The notes: generated by a model not told the origin, from the sequence alone. Positions 44,761-54,426 are shown, counted from the stretch's first letter. The stretch is 64,000 bases of DNA from Phyllobacterium bourgognense (GCF_003337575.1 NZ_QPJM01000006.1:62001-126000); one strand, 5' to 3'. Program-made: numbers and translations.

Positions 44761-45588
44761 ATGAGCGACACGATTTCTCACCCCGTCTTTGCGATCAATC
44801 ATATCGCCGCACCGAACATGACACCGGCCGAATTTTTCCAGCTGGCGAAGTCGCTCGGCCTCAGCGATGTCGAGATCCGTAACGACCTCGGCGGCAATGC
44901 GATCGTCGACGGGACGCCGGCGGCAGAGGTCCGGGCATTGGCTGAAGCGGCAGGCGTTCGCATCGCCACGATCAACGCGCTGCAGCGTTTCAATGAGTGG
45001 ACGCCGGCGCGCGAACGGGAGGCGATCGAGCTTGCCGACTATGCGCGCCATGTGGGTGCGAGAGCGCTGGTTCTTGTCCCGGTCAATGATGGTTCCGGCC
45101 AGACAGATGGCGAGCGTCAGGCAAAACTGCGCACCGCATTGACGGCACTGAAGCCGATCCTTGAACAGCGTGGTCTCATGGGCTTCGTCGAACCGCTCGG
45201 CTTCGAGATCTGTTCGCTGCGTTCAAAGCGGGAAGCGGTGGAAGCGATCGAGGCTGTAGGAGGGCAGGGGCGGTTCAAACTCGTGCATGACACGTTCCAT
45301 CACCACCTTGCCGGCGAGCCCGAGTTGTTTCCGGCGATGACCGGCATGGTTCATATTTCAGGGGTTGCCGACCCTGATCTTGCGGTTGGCGAAATGCGCG
45401 ATCCGCACCGGGTGCTGGTCGATGCGGATGACCGGCTTGGCAATGTCCGCCAGATGCGCGAACTGATCGATCTGGGCTATACCGGCCTGTTTTCATTCGA
45501 ACCGTTCGCGCGGGAAGTACAGGAACTGGAAAACCCTTCCGAAGCCTTGGCCTCCAGCATGGACACGATCAAGGCCGGCTTGGTTTGA
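44761..45588 (+). CDS. TIM-barrel sugar phosphate isomerase/epimerase-like protein (IolI/MocC type)
   Basis: The 275-residue xylose-isomerase-like TIM barrel has FAINHIAAPNMTPAEFFQLA at the start, a conserved Glu in GFVEPLGFE, HDTFHHHLAG with metal-binding His, and FSFEPFARE with the last Glu ligand. The family includes inosose isomerase IolI and rhizopine MocC. Its position next to the LacI regulator and mocDEF-like genes suggests isomerisation or dehydration of an inosose-type product. The substrate is an inference. Confidence 0.82.
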   Translation: MSDTISHPVFAINHIAAPNMTPAEFFQLAKSLGLSDVEIRNDLGGNAIVDGTPAAEVRALAEAAGVRIATINALQRFNEWTPAREREAIELADYARHVGARALVLVPVNDGSGQTDGERQAKLRTALTALKPILEQRGLMGFVEPLGFEICSLRSKREAVEAIEAVGGQGRFKLVHDTFHHHLAGEPELFPAMTGMVHISGVADPDLAVGEMRDPHRVLVDADDRLGNVRQMRELIDLGYTGLFSFEPFAREVQELENPSEALASSMDTIKAGLV

Positions 45589-45648
45589 CATGCATCTCTC
45601 GAAGTGCACGGCCACAATAATCAGTGGCCGCGCACTCAAGCGTTTTTG

Positions 45649-46794
45649 CTATACGCGATCGACCAACACCGACAGCTTGCCCTCCAGACGCTGCCTGGGT
45701 CCTTTGAAGAAATCGCCATGCTTTATGGTAAGTGCGCCCGGACCGGTTTTGACCAATGTGCCTGTCCCGGACAGCTTTTCGAACGCGCCATCTTTTTCCT
45801 GATGGAAGATGACGGTTCCCTTGACCTCAAGGGACTGGTTCAAACTACCGGCATTGCCGATAAGAATATCCGCCGGCGGTACTTTATCGGGGTAGTTGAC
45901 GAGATCAGCCATATATTTCGCCAAGACGTTGAGGCCTCCGGTCGAAGGATGAAGCAGGTTCGCCAGCACATGTTTGACCCGCCAATCCTGGTCGGCGCCA
46001 AACTTGTATTCGATTTTGTTCCAGGATGCACCACCTTCTGCCAACGTACACGGGGGGGTCTTTGGAGCACAGGGCTGATCATAGTAATCGAATCCATAGA
46101 GTTCAGGATTGAGTCTCACGCGATCATAGAATTGTGCGATATCGACGAGATGGATGACCGCACCAGAAGAAGTCAGCGGGGCAAGGCTTTTTTTCAGTTC
46201 GTCGAAATAGGCAGCAGCAAAAGCGTCTCCCTGCGGCGCGTTTTCTCCGAACCAATGGTGCACGTGGTGAGTCGAACTGAATGCTGCAAAGATTATCGTC
46301 TTGGCGCCGTTGTCGATCAATTTCTTGACCTGGACCGCGGCCGCATCTGCGGCCTCAATTCCGGATTTCTCGCACTTCTGTTTATCGATGGCTCGGTTGC
46401 ATAGCACATCGGCGTCGTTGATCCCGATGTTGACGAGGACGAGGTCGTTTTTTGCGAACTTGATCAATATCGCAGAATTCACCTGACTTGCAAATTGCAC
46501 CCTGCCACCAAATTTATTGATCGAAGCGGCGCTGGTACCGTACCCGAGCATGTTGTCCGTACCAGCGGGCCCCAGGGCTTCAAGCAATGCGTATGGCAGC
46601 GGATAATAGGCAGCAGCCTTGAAGCTGTCGATTGTCTGATACTTCGATGGGTAGTCCAAACTACCCGGGCCGCCATTCGAAACATCGGTATAGCTGTCGC
46701 CGAACGAAATGACCCGTTTGATTTCATGGGCTTCGGCATCAAATGACAGAAGTGATAGGCACACCATCAATGTACTTAAAATAGACTTTTGCAT
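45649..46794 (-). CDS. Secreted SGNH/GDSL hydrolase with a lone autotransporter-type motif
   Basis: The 381-residue protein has a signal peptide of about 22 residues (LSTLMVCLSLLSFDAEA). The GDSL block is VISFGDSYTD with Ser34, block III is GIND with Asn, and the C-terminal His is in LHPSTGG. It would be an extracytoplasmic esterase or lipase. Residues about 347-357 (LVKTGPGALTI) match the passenger-associated repeat of autotransporters, but no beta-barrel follows and the protein ends about 24 residues later. It may be a remnant of a larger autotransporter esterase. Confidence 0.82.
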   Translation of the reverse strand: MQKSILSTLMVCLSLLSFDAEAHEIKRVISFGDSYTDVSNGGPGSLDYPSKYQTIDSFKAAAYYPLPYALLEALGPAGTDNMLGYGTSAASINKFGGRVQFASQVNSAILIKFAKNDLVLVNIGINDADVLCNRAIDKQKCEKSGIEAADAAAVQVKKLIDNGAKTIIFAAFSSTHHVHHWFGENAPQGDAFAAAYFDELKKSLAPLTSSGAVIHLVDIAQFYDRVRLNPELYGFDYYDQPCAPKTPPCTLAEGGASWNKIEYKFGADQDWRVKHVLANLLHPSTGGLNVLAKYMADLVNYPDKVPPADILIGNAGSLNQSLEVKGTVIFHQEKDGAFEKLSGTGTLVKTGPGALTIKHGDFFKGPRQRLEGKLSVLVDRV

Positions 46795-46886
46795 TGCGAT
46801 TTCCTCCCTGAAAATTGCTGAAAATTAAAAGTGAATGCTATTCAATGCTGAAGTAAGTGCCAGTTGTGCGCTGTGGCCCTATCCTT

Positions 46887-48008
46887 TCATTTGTCCAGAC
46901 CCTTGCGTAGCAAGGTCAGCGTGGCCTTCGCCATTTCATCGACAACGGCAGCGGACCGGTCCTTGTCGAAGCCGTGATCCATATCGCGAACCCACAGCTC
47001 CTCGATTCCTTCATGATATTTCAGGAAAAGATTGCCCATCTGCGGTTGCGGCGCGACGACAGAATCATTCGTGCCGGCGGCGACGAAGAGCGGCCCGTCA
47101 TATCTAGCGATCTCCGCCACGGGATCTATGGTATAGATGCCCTGAAAAAACGATCCTTTTAGTCCCGTTCTTCCGACCAGCTTGTTGGCGGCGGCGGGGC
47201 CGTCCTTCAAGGCTTGGGGGCCTAGAATAAGGCTGTATGTGAGGGGCGGTACTGTCACCGCGTTCCACAGGCCGACAGCGCGGAGCGCCGGGGTTTTGGC
47301 GGCAAGGGCGCTGGCGACCAGCCCGCCCTGGCTCCAGCCAACGGCGGCAATGCGCTTGCCGTCGACGCGCTTGTCGATCTGGAGAAAAGCAACCGCTGCG
47401 ATCGCATCGTCTATCTGACCGTCGAATGTCGTGTCCGCCCATATTCCATCGCTCTCGCCGGAATTGCGAAAATCGATGCGCAGGCTTGCATAGCCTTCCG
47501 TTGCCCACAGACGCGCGGCGCGGCTGAAAAGACTTTCGCCGCCCGTTCCGGCGACGAGGTTGGCGTCGCGAGAACCCGTATAGCCGTGGAAGACAAGAAT
47601 CACGGGCGCGGGGCCAGTTCCTTCCGGAACGGCGAGCGTGCCCACGACTTTCTGGCCATTGACGAGAAACGTAGTGATCTCCTCCTTGACCGTGAATGGA
47701 GGCAGCGGTTTCGACGGGGGCGGCGTTTCGTCGTTGACAATCAGTTGTGGCGGGCTGTTCGGTGGCGCTTGCGTGGGGTCGTCGTCCTTTGCTGTGCGGT
47801 CTTTCCCGAGTGTGTCGTCGATCGAGGTGGTTTCGCCAGTCGTCACCTCGGGTGTCCCGGCGGGAGTGGCTACAGATGTTGCAAAAGTGGATGCAGTTGT
47901 GGCGGATTGATCCGGCGTTGTGGAGCTGGAGTGCGGATTGCTGTTATTGCAACCGGAAAGTGCAGTGAGTGCAAGGAGCAGCCCTGACACGAAAATGTAC
48001 TTGTTCAA
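46887..48008 (-). CDS. Alpha/beta hydrolase lipoprotein
   Basis: The 373-residue protein appears to start at TTG (48006-48008) with GGGAGG upstream. A lipobox LTALSGC puts the lipidated Cys at position 20. A Ser/Thr/Pro-rich linker follows to about residue 105, then an alpha/beta hydrolase domain with the nucleophile elbow VGWSQGG, an Asp in GTNDSV and a His in MDHGF. It is an envelope-anchored esterase or peptidase of unknown substrate. The low-complexity linker suggests surface or periplasmic display. Confidence 0.88.
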   Translation of the reverse strand: MNKYIFVSGLLLALTALSGCNNSNPHSSSTTPDQSATTASTFATSVATPAGTPEVTTGETTSIDDTLGKDRTAKDDDPTQAPPNSPPQLIVNDETPPPSKPLPPFTVKEEITTFLVNGQKVVGTLAVPEGTGPAPVILVFHGYTGSRDANLVAGTGGESLFSRAARLWATEGYASLRIDFRNSGESDGIWADTTFDGQIDDAIAAVAFLQIDKRVDGKRIAAVGWSQGGLVASALAAKTPALRAVGLWNAVTVPPLTYSLILGPQALKDGPAAANKLVGRTGLKGSFFQGIYTIDPVAEIARYDGPLFVAAGTNDSVVAPQPQMGNLFLKYHEGIEELWVRDMDHGFDKDRSAAVVDEMAKATLTLLRKGLDK

Positions 48009-48350
48009 AATAATCCTCCCAGAAAATTTTTGAATTATGAAATAGTAAGGCCGATGATCCCTTGTTGCGTGGCGAAATCGCTCGCCATTGGCCGGTTACA
48101 GCTGATACTGTGCGATAGCTAAAGTTTATTTTAAATACAGCCATGGACTAGCCGGCACAATGATACTTTGGTCTGGTGTCCGCTGCTCCGAGCAGTTTTG
48201 ATATAGACTTTCGGTTTTCCTGCCCGAATGTGAAAGTCTTTCGCCGCTACGGGGCCGATACTCGAAAGGCCCGTCCCGGTCAGTTTCTGGCAGTCGGTGC
48301 GGGTGTAGGCGGGATTTCCCCAATTACAATGCGCGGTGCCCATTCACGAC
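48009..48350. other. Intergenic region, no gene seen
   Basis: The 342 bp lie upstream of the lipoprotein gene and downstream of the small membrane protein genes. Short open frames here have no recognisable features. No repeat or strong hairpin was recognised. Confidence 0.5.
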
Positions 48351-48497
48351 CTAGTTCTCCTCGATGGACACTCCGCCCTCTCCGATTTTCAGTTCGACGC
48401 CTGCGGGCTTGGTTTCCTCCCGGTAGGCGTAGACACCAAGACCGATGACAGCGACGAGAAGCGCTCCAATAATCAGATACAGGCCATTGCGATTCAC
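48351..48497 (-). CDS. Small single-pass membrane protein (48 residues)
   Basis: A GTG start at 48497 with AAGGATC upstream encodes NRNGLYLIIGALLVAVIGLG plus a charged tail with YREETKPAGVELKIGEGG. One membrane helix at about residues 6-24 is followed by a soluble tail. Similar small proteins are common in Rhizobiales as conserved hypotheticals; the function is unknown. It lies 31 bp downstream of another tiny gene on the same strand. Confidence 0.7.
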   Translation of the reverse strand: MNRNGLYLIIGALLVAVIGLGVYAYREETKPAGVELKIGEGGVSIEEN

Positions 48498-48528
48498 TAT
48501 TTGATCCTTTTTGTGTTGGATGGAAGGG

Positions 48529-48660
48529 TTAATTGGACTGATCCAGTGCATGCGGCGCAGGTTCGCCGGGCGTTTGATCGCCGGCGGGGTAAAGCCAAAG
48601 GAACGCCGCGACCGCCAAGAGAATGATAACAGCCGTCGATATCCATGTTTGAATGCGCAT
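48529..48660 (-). CDS. Tiny single-pass membrane protein (43 residues)
   Basis: An ATG at 48660 with GGAGGCGACC upstream encodes MRIQTWISTAVIILLAVAAF then LWLYPAGDQTPGEPAPHALD and QSN. It has one membrane helix at about residues 7-24 and a Pro-rich tail. The good ribosome site, hydrophobic helix and tandem position with the next small gene support it as real. No family was recognised. Confidence 0.6.
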   Translation of the reverse strand: MRIQTWISTAVIILLAVAAFLWLYPAGDQTPGEPAPHALDQSN

Positions 48661-48797
48661 GTGGTCGCCTCCGGTTGTGGAATTAACCGAGTTTCGCCCA
48701 GAAGGTTCCCTAAATCAGGCTGCACAGCAGTGCAATCTGCGGCGTCTCATTAATTGGCCTCGTTCTCGAATCCTGCTTGACGCTTCCTGCATAAAAT

Positions 48798-48811
48798 GGA
48801 ATAAATATTTC
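48798..48811. promoter_or_regulatory. Candidate IolR site upstream of the inositol importer
   Basis: GGAATAAATATTTC fits the GGAA-N6-TTCC motif described for S. meliloti IolR with one mismatch. It lies about 190 bp before the binding-protein gene in the 339 bp gap 48661-48999, which otherwise holds no gene. Similar words occur at 55941 and 57595. Confidence 0.45.
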
Positions 48812-48999
48812 AGACGCTGGGCATAACGGTTCGTATATTCCGTAATGGGTGTTCAGATCAAGATTTGCGCGCAAACGTCGCGCACGCTTCATATCCGGGT
48901 ATTTGCCAGCCAGGGACAAAGGTGGGTTGGCAGGATCGGGGTATGAAGGGTTCCGGATTAAACAGGTGCAGCCGGGGCACCATTTGTGGAGGAGAAGAC

Positions 49000-49929
49000 A
49001 TGAAAAAGTTTTTGCTTGGAGTGGCTGTTTCAGCATTGATGGCTGGTTCGGCTTCGGCCGCGAATATTGGCGTCTCGATGGCGAAGTTCGACGATAACTT
49101 CCTGACCGTCCTGCGCAATGGCATGCAGGACTATGCCAAGACACTGGATGGCGTGACCTTGCAGATCGAGGATGCGCAGAACGACGTTGCCAAGCAGCAA
49201 AGCCAGATCCAGAATTTCATTGCGTCCAAGGTCGACGCGATCATCGTCAACGCGGTGGACACGGATGCGACCGCAGCCATGTCGAAGATAGCCGCCGATG
49301 CGGGCATCCCCCTGGTCTATGTCAACCGCGAGCCGGCAAATGTCGACAGCTTGCCGGAAAAGCAGGCTTTCGTTGCTTCCAACGAAGTGGAATCCGGCAC
49401 GCTGGAAACCAAGGAAGTCTGCAAGCTCTTGAAGGGCAAGGGCAAGATCGTCGTGATGATGGGCGAGCTCTCCAACCAGGCTGCCCGCCAGCGCACCAAG
49501 GACGTGCATGACGTGATCGCAACCGACGAATGCAAGGGCCTCGAGATCGTCGAGGAGCAGACCGCCAACTGGTCGCGCACCGAAGGCTCCGACCTGATGA
49601 CGAACTGGCTCTCGGCCGGTCTCGAATTCGATGCGGTCGTCTCCAACAATGACGAAATGGCCATCGGCGCGATCCAGGCCTTGAAGGCTGCCGGTCGTTC
49701 GATGGACAGCGTTGTGGTTGGCGGTGTCGATGCAACGCAGGACGCACTTGCCGCCATGGCTGCCGGCGACCTCGACGTGACGGTGTTCCAGAATGCTGCC
49801 GGTCAGGGCCAAGGCGCTGTCGATGCCGCGCTGAAGCTCTCCAAGGGCGAGAAGGTCGAGACCAAGGTCTATGTGCCGTTCGAACTGGTGACGCCGGAGA
49901 ACCTGTCGAAGTATCAGAAGTCCAATTGA
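49000..49929 (+). CDS. ibpA: Inositol/rhizopine-type periplasmic binding protein
   Basis: The 309-residue protein starts at the ATG at 49000 behind GGAGGAG, with a signal peptide ending near ASAAN. It belongs to the RbsB/periplasmic-binding family 4 (IGVSMAKFDDNFLTVLRNGM, then DAIIVNAVDTDA, and VSNNDEMAIGAIQAL). This group includes IbpA (myo-inositol) and MocB (rhizopine). It is followed by the ATPase, permease and inositol dehydrogenase. Inositol or a methylated or aminated inositol is the likely ligand. Confidence 0.86.
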   Translation: MKKFLLGVAVSALMAGSASAANIGVSMAKFDDNFLTVLRNGMQDYAKTLDGVTLQIEDAQNDVAKQQSQIQNFIASKVDAIIVNAVDTDATAAMSKIAADAGIPLVYVNREPANVDSLPEKQAFVASNEVESGTLETKEVCKLLKGKGKIVVMMGELSNQAARQRTKDVHDVIATDECKGLEIVEEQTANWSRTEGSDLMTNWLSAGLEFDAVVSNNDEMAIGAIQALKAAGRSMDSVVVGGVDATQDALAAMAAGDLDVTVFQNAAGQGQGAVDAALKLSKGEKVETKVYVPFELVTPENLSKYQKSN

Positions 49930-50073
49930 GGAGACCTTTGCCAATCCACCCTGACAGGCATCTGATGCGATTTTGCTGCGCTTCCGGTGCTCATGGACGA
50001 AAATGTCCACTGCGCTCCGGTTCTCGAAAACCGCACCACCTGCCTCGTCAGGCTGAATTCTCAAAAGGCCTCC
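49930..50073. repeat. Stop-codon-abutting palindromic element, copy B
   Basis: The element begins at the base after the TGA of the binding-protein gene. Outer arms GGAGACCTTTG and CAAAAGGCCTCC pair. The core with GATTTTGC...GCTCCGGTTCTCGAAAACC matches copy A. It fills most of the gap before the ATPase gene. Confidence 0.87.
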
Positions 50074-50153
50074 ATCGCGCCTAACCTTCAACCGGAACGC
50101 GTCAATCTGCTGCGTTCCGGTGTATGATAGAGCCTCTCTGGGAGGAGATGATC

Positions 50154-51695
50154 ATGGCAGTCAGTCCCTCGACCATGGCGGCGGTGCGCGCCAGTGGCGC
50201 CATACCGCAATCGGAATATCTCTTGAATGTCGAAAATATCCGCAAGGAATTTCCCGGCGTTCTGGCGCTGGACAATGTGCAGTTCCGGCTCAAACGCGGC
50301 ACTGTACATGCGCTGATGGGCGAGAACGGCGCCGGTAAATCCACGCTGATGAAGATCCTTGCTGGAATATACATTCCAGATCAGGGCGAGGTTCATCTGA
50401 AAGGCCTGCCAATCCGCCTGAAATCGCCACTCGATGCGCTGGAAAATGGTATCGCCATGATCCATCAGGAGCTCAACCTGATGCCGTTCATGACGGTGGC
50501 GGAGAATATCTGGATCCGGCGCGAACCGAAGAACGGCTTCGGCTTCGTCGATCACGGCAAGATGTACGACATGACCGCAGACCTGTTCGAGCGGCTGAAC
50601 ATCAAGCTCGATCCGGAAAGCCAGGTGCGGGATTTGAGCGTCGCCAACCGGCAGATGGTGGAGATCGCCAAGGCGGTTTCATATGAATCCGATGTCCTGA
50701 TCATGGATGAGCCGACATCGGCGCTGACCGAGCGCGAGGTGGCGCATCTGTTCGAGATCATCCGTAGCCTGCGCGAGCAGGGTATCGGCATCGTCTATAT
50801 CACCCACAAGATGAACGAGCTTTTCGAGATCGCGGACGAGTTCTCGGTGTTCCGCGACGGGCGCTATATCGGCACGCATCTTTCCACCGATGTGACGCGC
50901 GACGATATCATCAAGATGATGGTCGGCCGCGAGATCACGCAGATGTTTCCGAAAGAAGAGGTGCCGATCGGCGATGTGGTGCTTTCGGTAAAAGACCTTT
51001 CGCTGAAAAACGTGTTCCACAACGTGTCGTTCGACGTGCGCGCGGGCGAAATCCTCGGCGTTGCCGGACTGGTCGGTTCTGGCCGCTCGAACGTTGCCGA
51101 GACGATTTTCGGCGTGACACCGGCGACGAGCGGAACCATCGAGATCAAAGGCGAGGTGGTCAAGATGACTTCGCCGACGCAGGCCATCAGCCACGGCATG
51201 GCTTTCATCACCGAAGACCGCAAGGAAACGGGCTGTCTGCTTATTCTCGACGTCCTCGAAAACATGCAGATCGCGGTGCTGCAGGACCGTTTCGTCAAGT
51301 ACGGGTTTGTCCAGGAGAACGGCATTACCGCGGCGTGCACCAAGATGAGCGATACGTTGCGGGTCAAGACTCCGAACATGGAGGAAAGGGTCGAGAACCT
51401 TTCCGGCGGTAACCAGCAGAAAGTGTTGATCGGCCGGTGGCTTCTGACCAATCCGAAGATCCTCATTCTCGACGAACCGACACGCGGCATCGATGTCGGC
51501 GCCAAGGCGGAGATTCACCGCCTCGTATCGCAACTCGCCAAACAGGGCGTCGCGGTGATCATGATCTCGTCGGAAATGCCGGAAGTGCTTGGCATGAGCG
51601 ACCGGGTCATGGTGATGCATGAGGGCCGGGTTACCGGTTTTCTCGATCGCGCCGAAGCCACGCAGGTGAAGGTGATGGAGCTGGCATCAAAATGA
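50154..51695 (+). CDS. iatA: Inositol ABC transporter ATPase (duplicated ABC domains)
   Basis: The 513-residue protein starts at the ATG at 50154 behind GGGAGGAG; an ATG two codons upstream is also in frame. Two ABC domains are fused. The first has GENGAGKST near residue 60 and signature-type [13 protein letters not shown]; the second has a degenerate Walker A (GLVGSGRSN) and a standard LSGGNQQK signature. This is the RbsA/MglA architecture for sugar importers. It works with the permease encoded next. Confidence 0.9.
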   Translation: MAVSPSTMAAVRASGAIPQSEYLLNVENIRKEFPGVLALDNVQFRLKRGTVHALMGENGAGKSTLMKILAGIYIPDQGEVHLKGLPIRLKSPLDALENGIAMIHQELNLMPFMTVAENIWIRREPKNGFGFVDHGKMYDMTADLFERLNIKLDPESQVRDLSVANRQMVEIAKAVSYESDVLIMDEPTSALTEREVAHLFEIIRSLREQGIGIVYITHKMNELFEIADEFSVFRDGRYIGTHLSTDVTRDDIIKMMVGREITQMFPKEEVPIGDVVLSVKDLSLKNVFHNVSFDVRAGEILGVAGLVGSGRSNVAETIFGVTPATSGTIEIKGEVVKMTSPTQAISHGMAFITEDRKETGCLLILDVLENMQIAVLQDRFVKYGFVQENGITAACTKMSDTLRVKTPNMEERVENLSGGNQQKVLIGRWLLTNPKILILDEPTRGIDVGAKAEIHRLVSQLAKQGVAVIMISSEMPEVLGMSDRVMVMHEGRVTGFLDRAEATQVKVMELASK

Positions 51696-51838
51696 ACAAC
51701 CGTTTGATAGTCCACCCTGACGGTTCTCTGATGCGATTTTTTGCGCTTCCGGTGCTCACGGACTTTAACGTCCGCTGCGCTCCGATCCTCAAAAATCGCA
51801 CCAGCCAACTCGTCAGGCTGACTTCTTAAACGGTTGTT
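51695..51838. repeat. Stop-codon-abutting palindromic element, copy C
   Basis: The element begins at the last base of the TGA of the ATPase gene. Its outer arms AACAACCGTTT and AAACGGTTGTT are perfectly complementary but unrelated to the GAGACCTTTG arms of A, B and E. The core (GATTTTTTGCGCTTCC...TCAAAAATCGCACC) is the same family. Confidence 0.87.
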
Positions 51839-51871
51839 TAGCGCTGCCTGGAATATTTGGAGGAATTTATA

Positions 51872-52900
51872 ATGACAAGCGAGCAGGTGACGGCCAAGGC
51901 AACAACACCCGCACTCGGGCGCAGGCACCGCCGGCGTATGCCCCCCGAGGTCAACATCCTTTTGGTGCTGATCGGTATCGCGCTGGTTTTCGAAATACTC
52001 GGCTGGATTTTTGCCGGACAGAGCTTCCTGATGAATGTGCAGCGCCTGCGGATCATTATCCTGCAGGTCTCCGTCATCGGCATCATTGCAGTCGGCGTGA
52101 CGCAGGTGATCATCACTGGCGGCATCGACCTGTCCTCCGGCTCGGTCGTCGGTGCAACCGCGATGATTGCAGCAAGTTTCGCGCAGGCCTCCACCTGGGC
52201 GCGGCCGGTCTATCCCGCCTTGACGGACCTGCCGTTTTTCGTGCCGATAGGCATCGGCCTTGGCATCGGTCTGCTCGCCGGCATCATCAATGGCTGGCTG
52301 ATCGCCTATACAAAGATACCGCCGTTCATCGCCACGCTCGGCATGATGGTGTCGGCCCGCGGCATAGCAAAATGGTACACCAAGGGCTCGCCGGTTTCAG
52401 GCCTGACCGACCAGTTCACCTTCATCGGCTCAAGCATCTGGCCCGTGGTTGTGTTTCTCGTCGTGGCGCTCGTTTTCCACATCGCCTTGCGCTACACGCG
52501 CTATGGCAAGTTCACCTACGCCATCGGCGCCAATGTGCAGGCGGCACGGGTTTCCGGCATCAATGTCGAGAAACATCTCATCAAGGTGTATGCCATTGCC
52601 GGATTGCTGGCTGGACTTGCCGGCATCGTTACCGCTGCCCGGGCACAGACCGCGCAGGCGGGCATGGGCGTCAACTATGAACTCGACGCAATCGCGGCGG
52701 CCGTCATCGGCGGCACCTCGCTCGCCGGCGGTGTCGGGCGTATTACCGGCACGGTCATCGGCGCGATCATCCTTGGCATCATGATCTCCGGCTTTACGTT
52801 CCTGCGGGTCGATGCCTACTACCAGGAAATCATCAAAGGCGTGATCATCGTTGCCGCAGTTATCGTGGATGTGTACCGCCAGAAGAAGAGAAAAGTTTAA
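51872..52900 (+). CDS. iatP: Inositol ABC transporter permease
   Basis: The 342-residue protein starts at the ATG at 51872 with GGAGGA 8 bp upstream. About nine membrane segments of the RbsC/BPD-transp-2 family are visible ([19 protein letters not shown], then [20 protein letters not shown]). The conserved loop [18 protein letters not shown] is near residue 285. It forms the inner-membrane channel. Confidence 0.9.
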   Translation: MTSEQVTAKATTPALGRRHRRRMPPEVNILLVLIGIALVFEILGWIFAGQSFLMNVQRLRIIILQVSVIGIIAVGVTQVIITGGIDLSSGSVVGATAMIAASFAQASTWARPVYPALTDLPFFVPIGIGLGIGLLAGIINGWLIAYTKIPPFIATLGMMVSARGIAKWYTKGSPVSGLTDQFTFIGSSIWPVVVFLVVALVFHIALRYTRYGKFTYAIGANVQAARVSGINVEKHLIKVYAIAGLLAGLAGIVTAARAQTAQAGMGVNYELDAIAAAVIGGTSLAGGVGRITGTVIGAIILGIMISGFTFLRVDAYYQEIIKGVIIVAAVIVDVYRQKKRKV

Positions 52901-53040
52901 GAGGCTTTCAAAATCCACCCTGATGGGCACCTGAAGCGATTTTCTCCGCTTCCGGTGCTCACGGACCTAAATGTCCGCTGTGCTCCGGTTCTCGAAAACC
53001 GCACCATCTGCCGCATCAGGATGAATTTTCACAAAGCCTC
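52901..53040. repeat. Stop-codon-abutting palindromic element, copy D
   Basis: The element begins at the base after the TAA of the permease gene. Outer arms GAGGCTTT and AAAGCCTC pair perfectly, again different from other copies. The core GATTTTCTCCGCTTCC...CTCCGGTTCTCGAAAACCGCACC is conserved. Confidence 0.87.
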
Positions 53041-53063
53041 CGGGAGCTTTAAAAATCTGTAAC

Positions 53064-53088
53064 GCCCGGGATACTTCCGGGCTTCTTT
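53064..53088 (+). terminator. Terminator-like hairpin before the inositol dehydrogenase gene
   Basis: GCCCGG (53064-53069) pairs with CCGGGC (53077-53082) around a 7 nt loop, followed by TTCTTT. It lies only 14 bp before the idhA start, so partial termination or attenuation is possible. Confidence 0.5.
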
Positions 53089-53101
53089 CAAGAGGTAAAA
53101 A

Positions 53102-54091
53102 ATGAGTGTACGTTTTGGTCTGCTCGGTGCAGGCCGTATCGGCAAGGTTCACGCCAAAGCGGTAACGTCGAACCCAGAAGCGAAGCTCGTCGCCGTCGCC
53201 GATGCTTTCGAACAGGCTGCCAAGGATCTTTCCGCTGCGCATGGCTGTGAGATTCGCATCATCGACGAGATCGAGAAGGCCTCGGACATCGATGCGGTCA
53301 TCATCTGCACGCCGACCGACACGCACGCGGACCTGATCGAACGCTTTTCTCGCGCCGGCAAGGCCATCTTCTGCGAGAAGCCGATCGATCTCGATGTGAA
53401 ACGGGTCGAAGAATGCCTTGCGGTGGTGCGCGAAACGGGTGCGACGCTGATGGTCGGGTTCAATCGCCGTTTCGATCCGCATTTCGCTGCGGTACGCAAG
53501 GCGATCGACGACGGTCAGATCGGCGATGTCGAGATGGTGACAATCACGTCGCGCGACCCTGGCGCGCCACCGGCCGAATATATCAGCCGCTCCGGTGGCA
53601 TTTTCCGCGACATGACCATCCATGATTTCGACATGGCGCGGTTTCTCCTTGGCGAAGATCCGGTTGCCGTCACCGCGCATGCGTCGGTGCTGGTCGACAA
53701 AAAGATCGGCGAGCTTGGCGATTACGACAGCGTCAGCGTCATTCTTTCGACGGGGTCTGGCAAGCAGTGCGTGATCTCGAATTCACGCCGCGCGACCTAT
53801 GGCTATGACCAGCGCATTGAAGTGCATGGCTCAAAGGGCATGGTCGCGGCGGAAAACCAGCGGCCGGTATCGATCGAGATCGCCAACGGCAGTGGTTATA
53901 CGCGCCCGCCGCTGCACGACTTCTTCATGACACGCTACACGGAGGCCTACGCCAACGAGATCGCCGCGTTCATCAGCGCGATTGCGAAGGGCACGAAGGC
54001 GGCGCCGAGCGGCGAAGATGGCTTGATTGCACTGGCGCTGGCCGATGCAGCAGTGAGGTCGGTCAAGGAAGGCAAGACGATCAGGGTCTAA
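53102..54091 (+). CDS. idhA: Inositol 2-dehydrogenase
   Basis: The 329-residue Gfo/Idh/MocA-family protein has the Rossmann turn LLGAGRIGKVHAKAV, IFCEKPIDLDV with the EKP Lys near residue 97, and a conserved GGIFRDMTIHDFDMAR segment with the catalytic Asp and His. It oxidises myo-inositol to 2-keto-myo-inositol (scyllo-inosose) with NAD. It directly follows the inositol importer genes, separated from the permease by repeat copy D and a hairpin. Confidence 0.9.
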   Translation: MSVRFGLLGAGRIGKVHAKAVTSNPEAKLVAVADAFEQAAKDLSAAHGCEIRIIDEIEKASDIDAVIICTPTDTHADLIERFSRAGKAIFCEKPIDLDVKRVEECLAVVRETGATLMVGFNRRFDPHFAAVRKAIDDGQIGDVEMVTITSRDPGAPPAEYISRSGGIFRDMTIHDFDMARFLLGEDPVAVTAHASVLVDKKIGELGDYDSVSVILSTGSGKQCVISNSRRATYGYDQRIEVHGSKGMVAAENQRPVSIEIANGSGYTRPPLHDFFMTRYTEAYANEIAAFISAIAKGTKAAPSGEDGLIALALADAAVRSVKEGKTIRV

Positions 54092-54126
54092 TCAGACGTG
54101 AGGGGTGCGTGTCAACCGCGCACCCT

Positions 54127-54426
54127 TCACGCCGCCCTTGGCTCGATGGTCGCCAAATCCCTATCTATTTCCCGACGTTTTTGCAAAAGGTCAAAGTCGG
54201 ATTGCAGTCCCAAAAAATAACCCTCCGAGATGCCGAAATAGCGCGCGAGTCGAAGATCGGTGTCGGCAGTGACGTCTCGTTTGCCTAATACGATCTCATT
54301 GATGCGTCGTGGCGGAACGTGAACCGCTCGGGCAAGGCCATTCTGGCTAAGGCCCAAGGGTTTCAAGAATTCTTCCAACAGTATTTCGCCGGGATGCGGA
54401 TTCGGCAGCCAATTTTTGTTAGTCAT
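54127..54426 (-). CDS. higA: HigA-type antitoxin (XRE/VapI family)
   Basis: The protein has about 99 residues from the ATG at 54426, which overlaps the end of the toxin gene; a longer frame to 54447 is less likely. It begins with the HigA-family NPHPGEILLEEFLKPLGLSQNGLA helix-turn-helix and has RRINEIVLGKRDVTADTDLRL. It neutralises the upstream toxin and autoregulates through the palindrome at 54725. Confidence 0.87.
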   Translation of the reverse strand: MTNKNWLPNPHPGEILLEEFLKPLGLSQNGLARAVHVPPRRINEIVLGKRDVTADTDLRLARYFGISEGYFLGLQSDFDLLQKRREIDRDLATIEPRAA

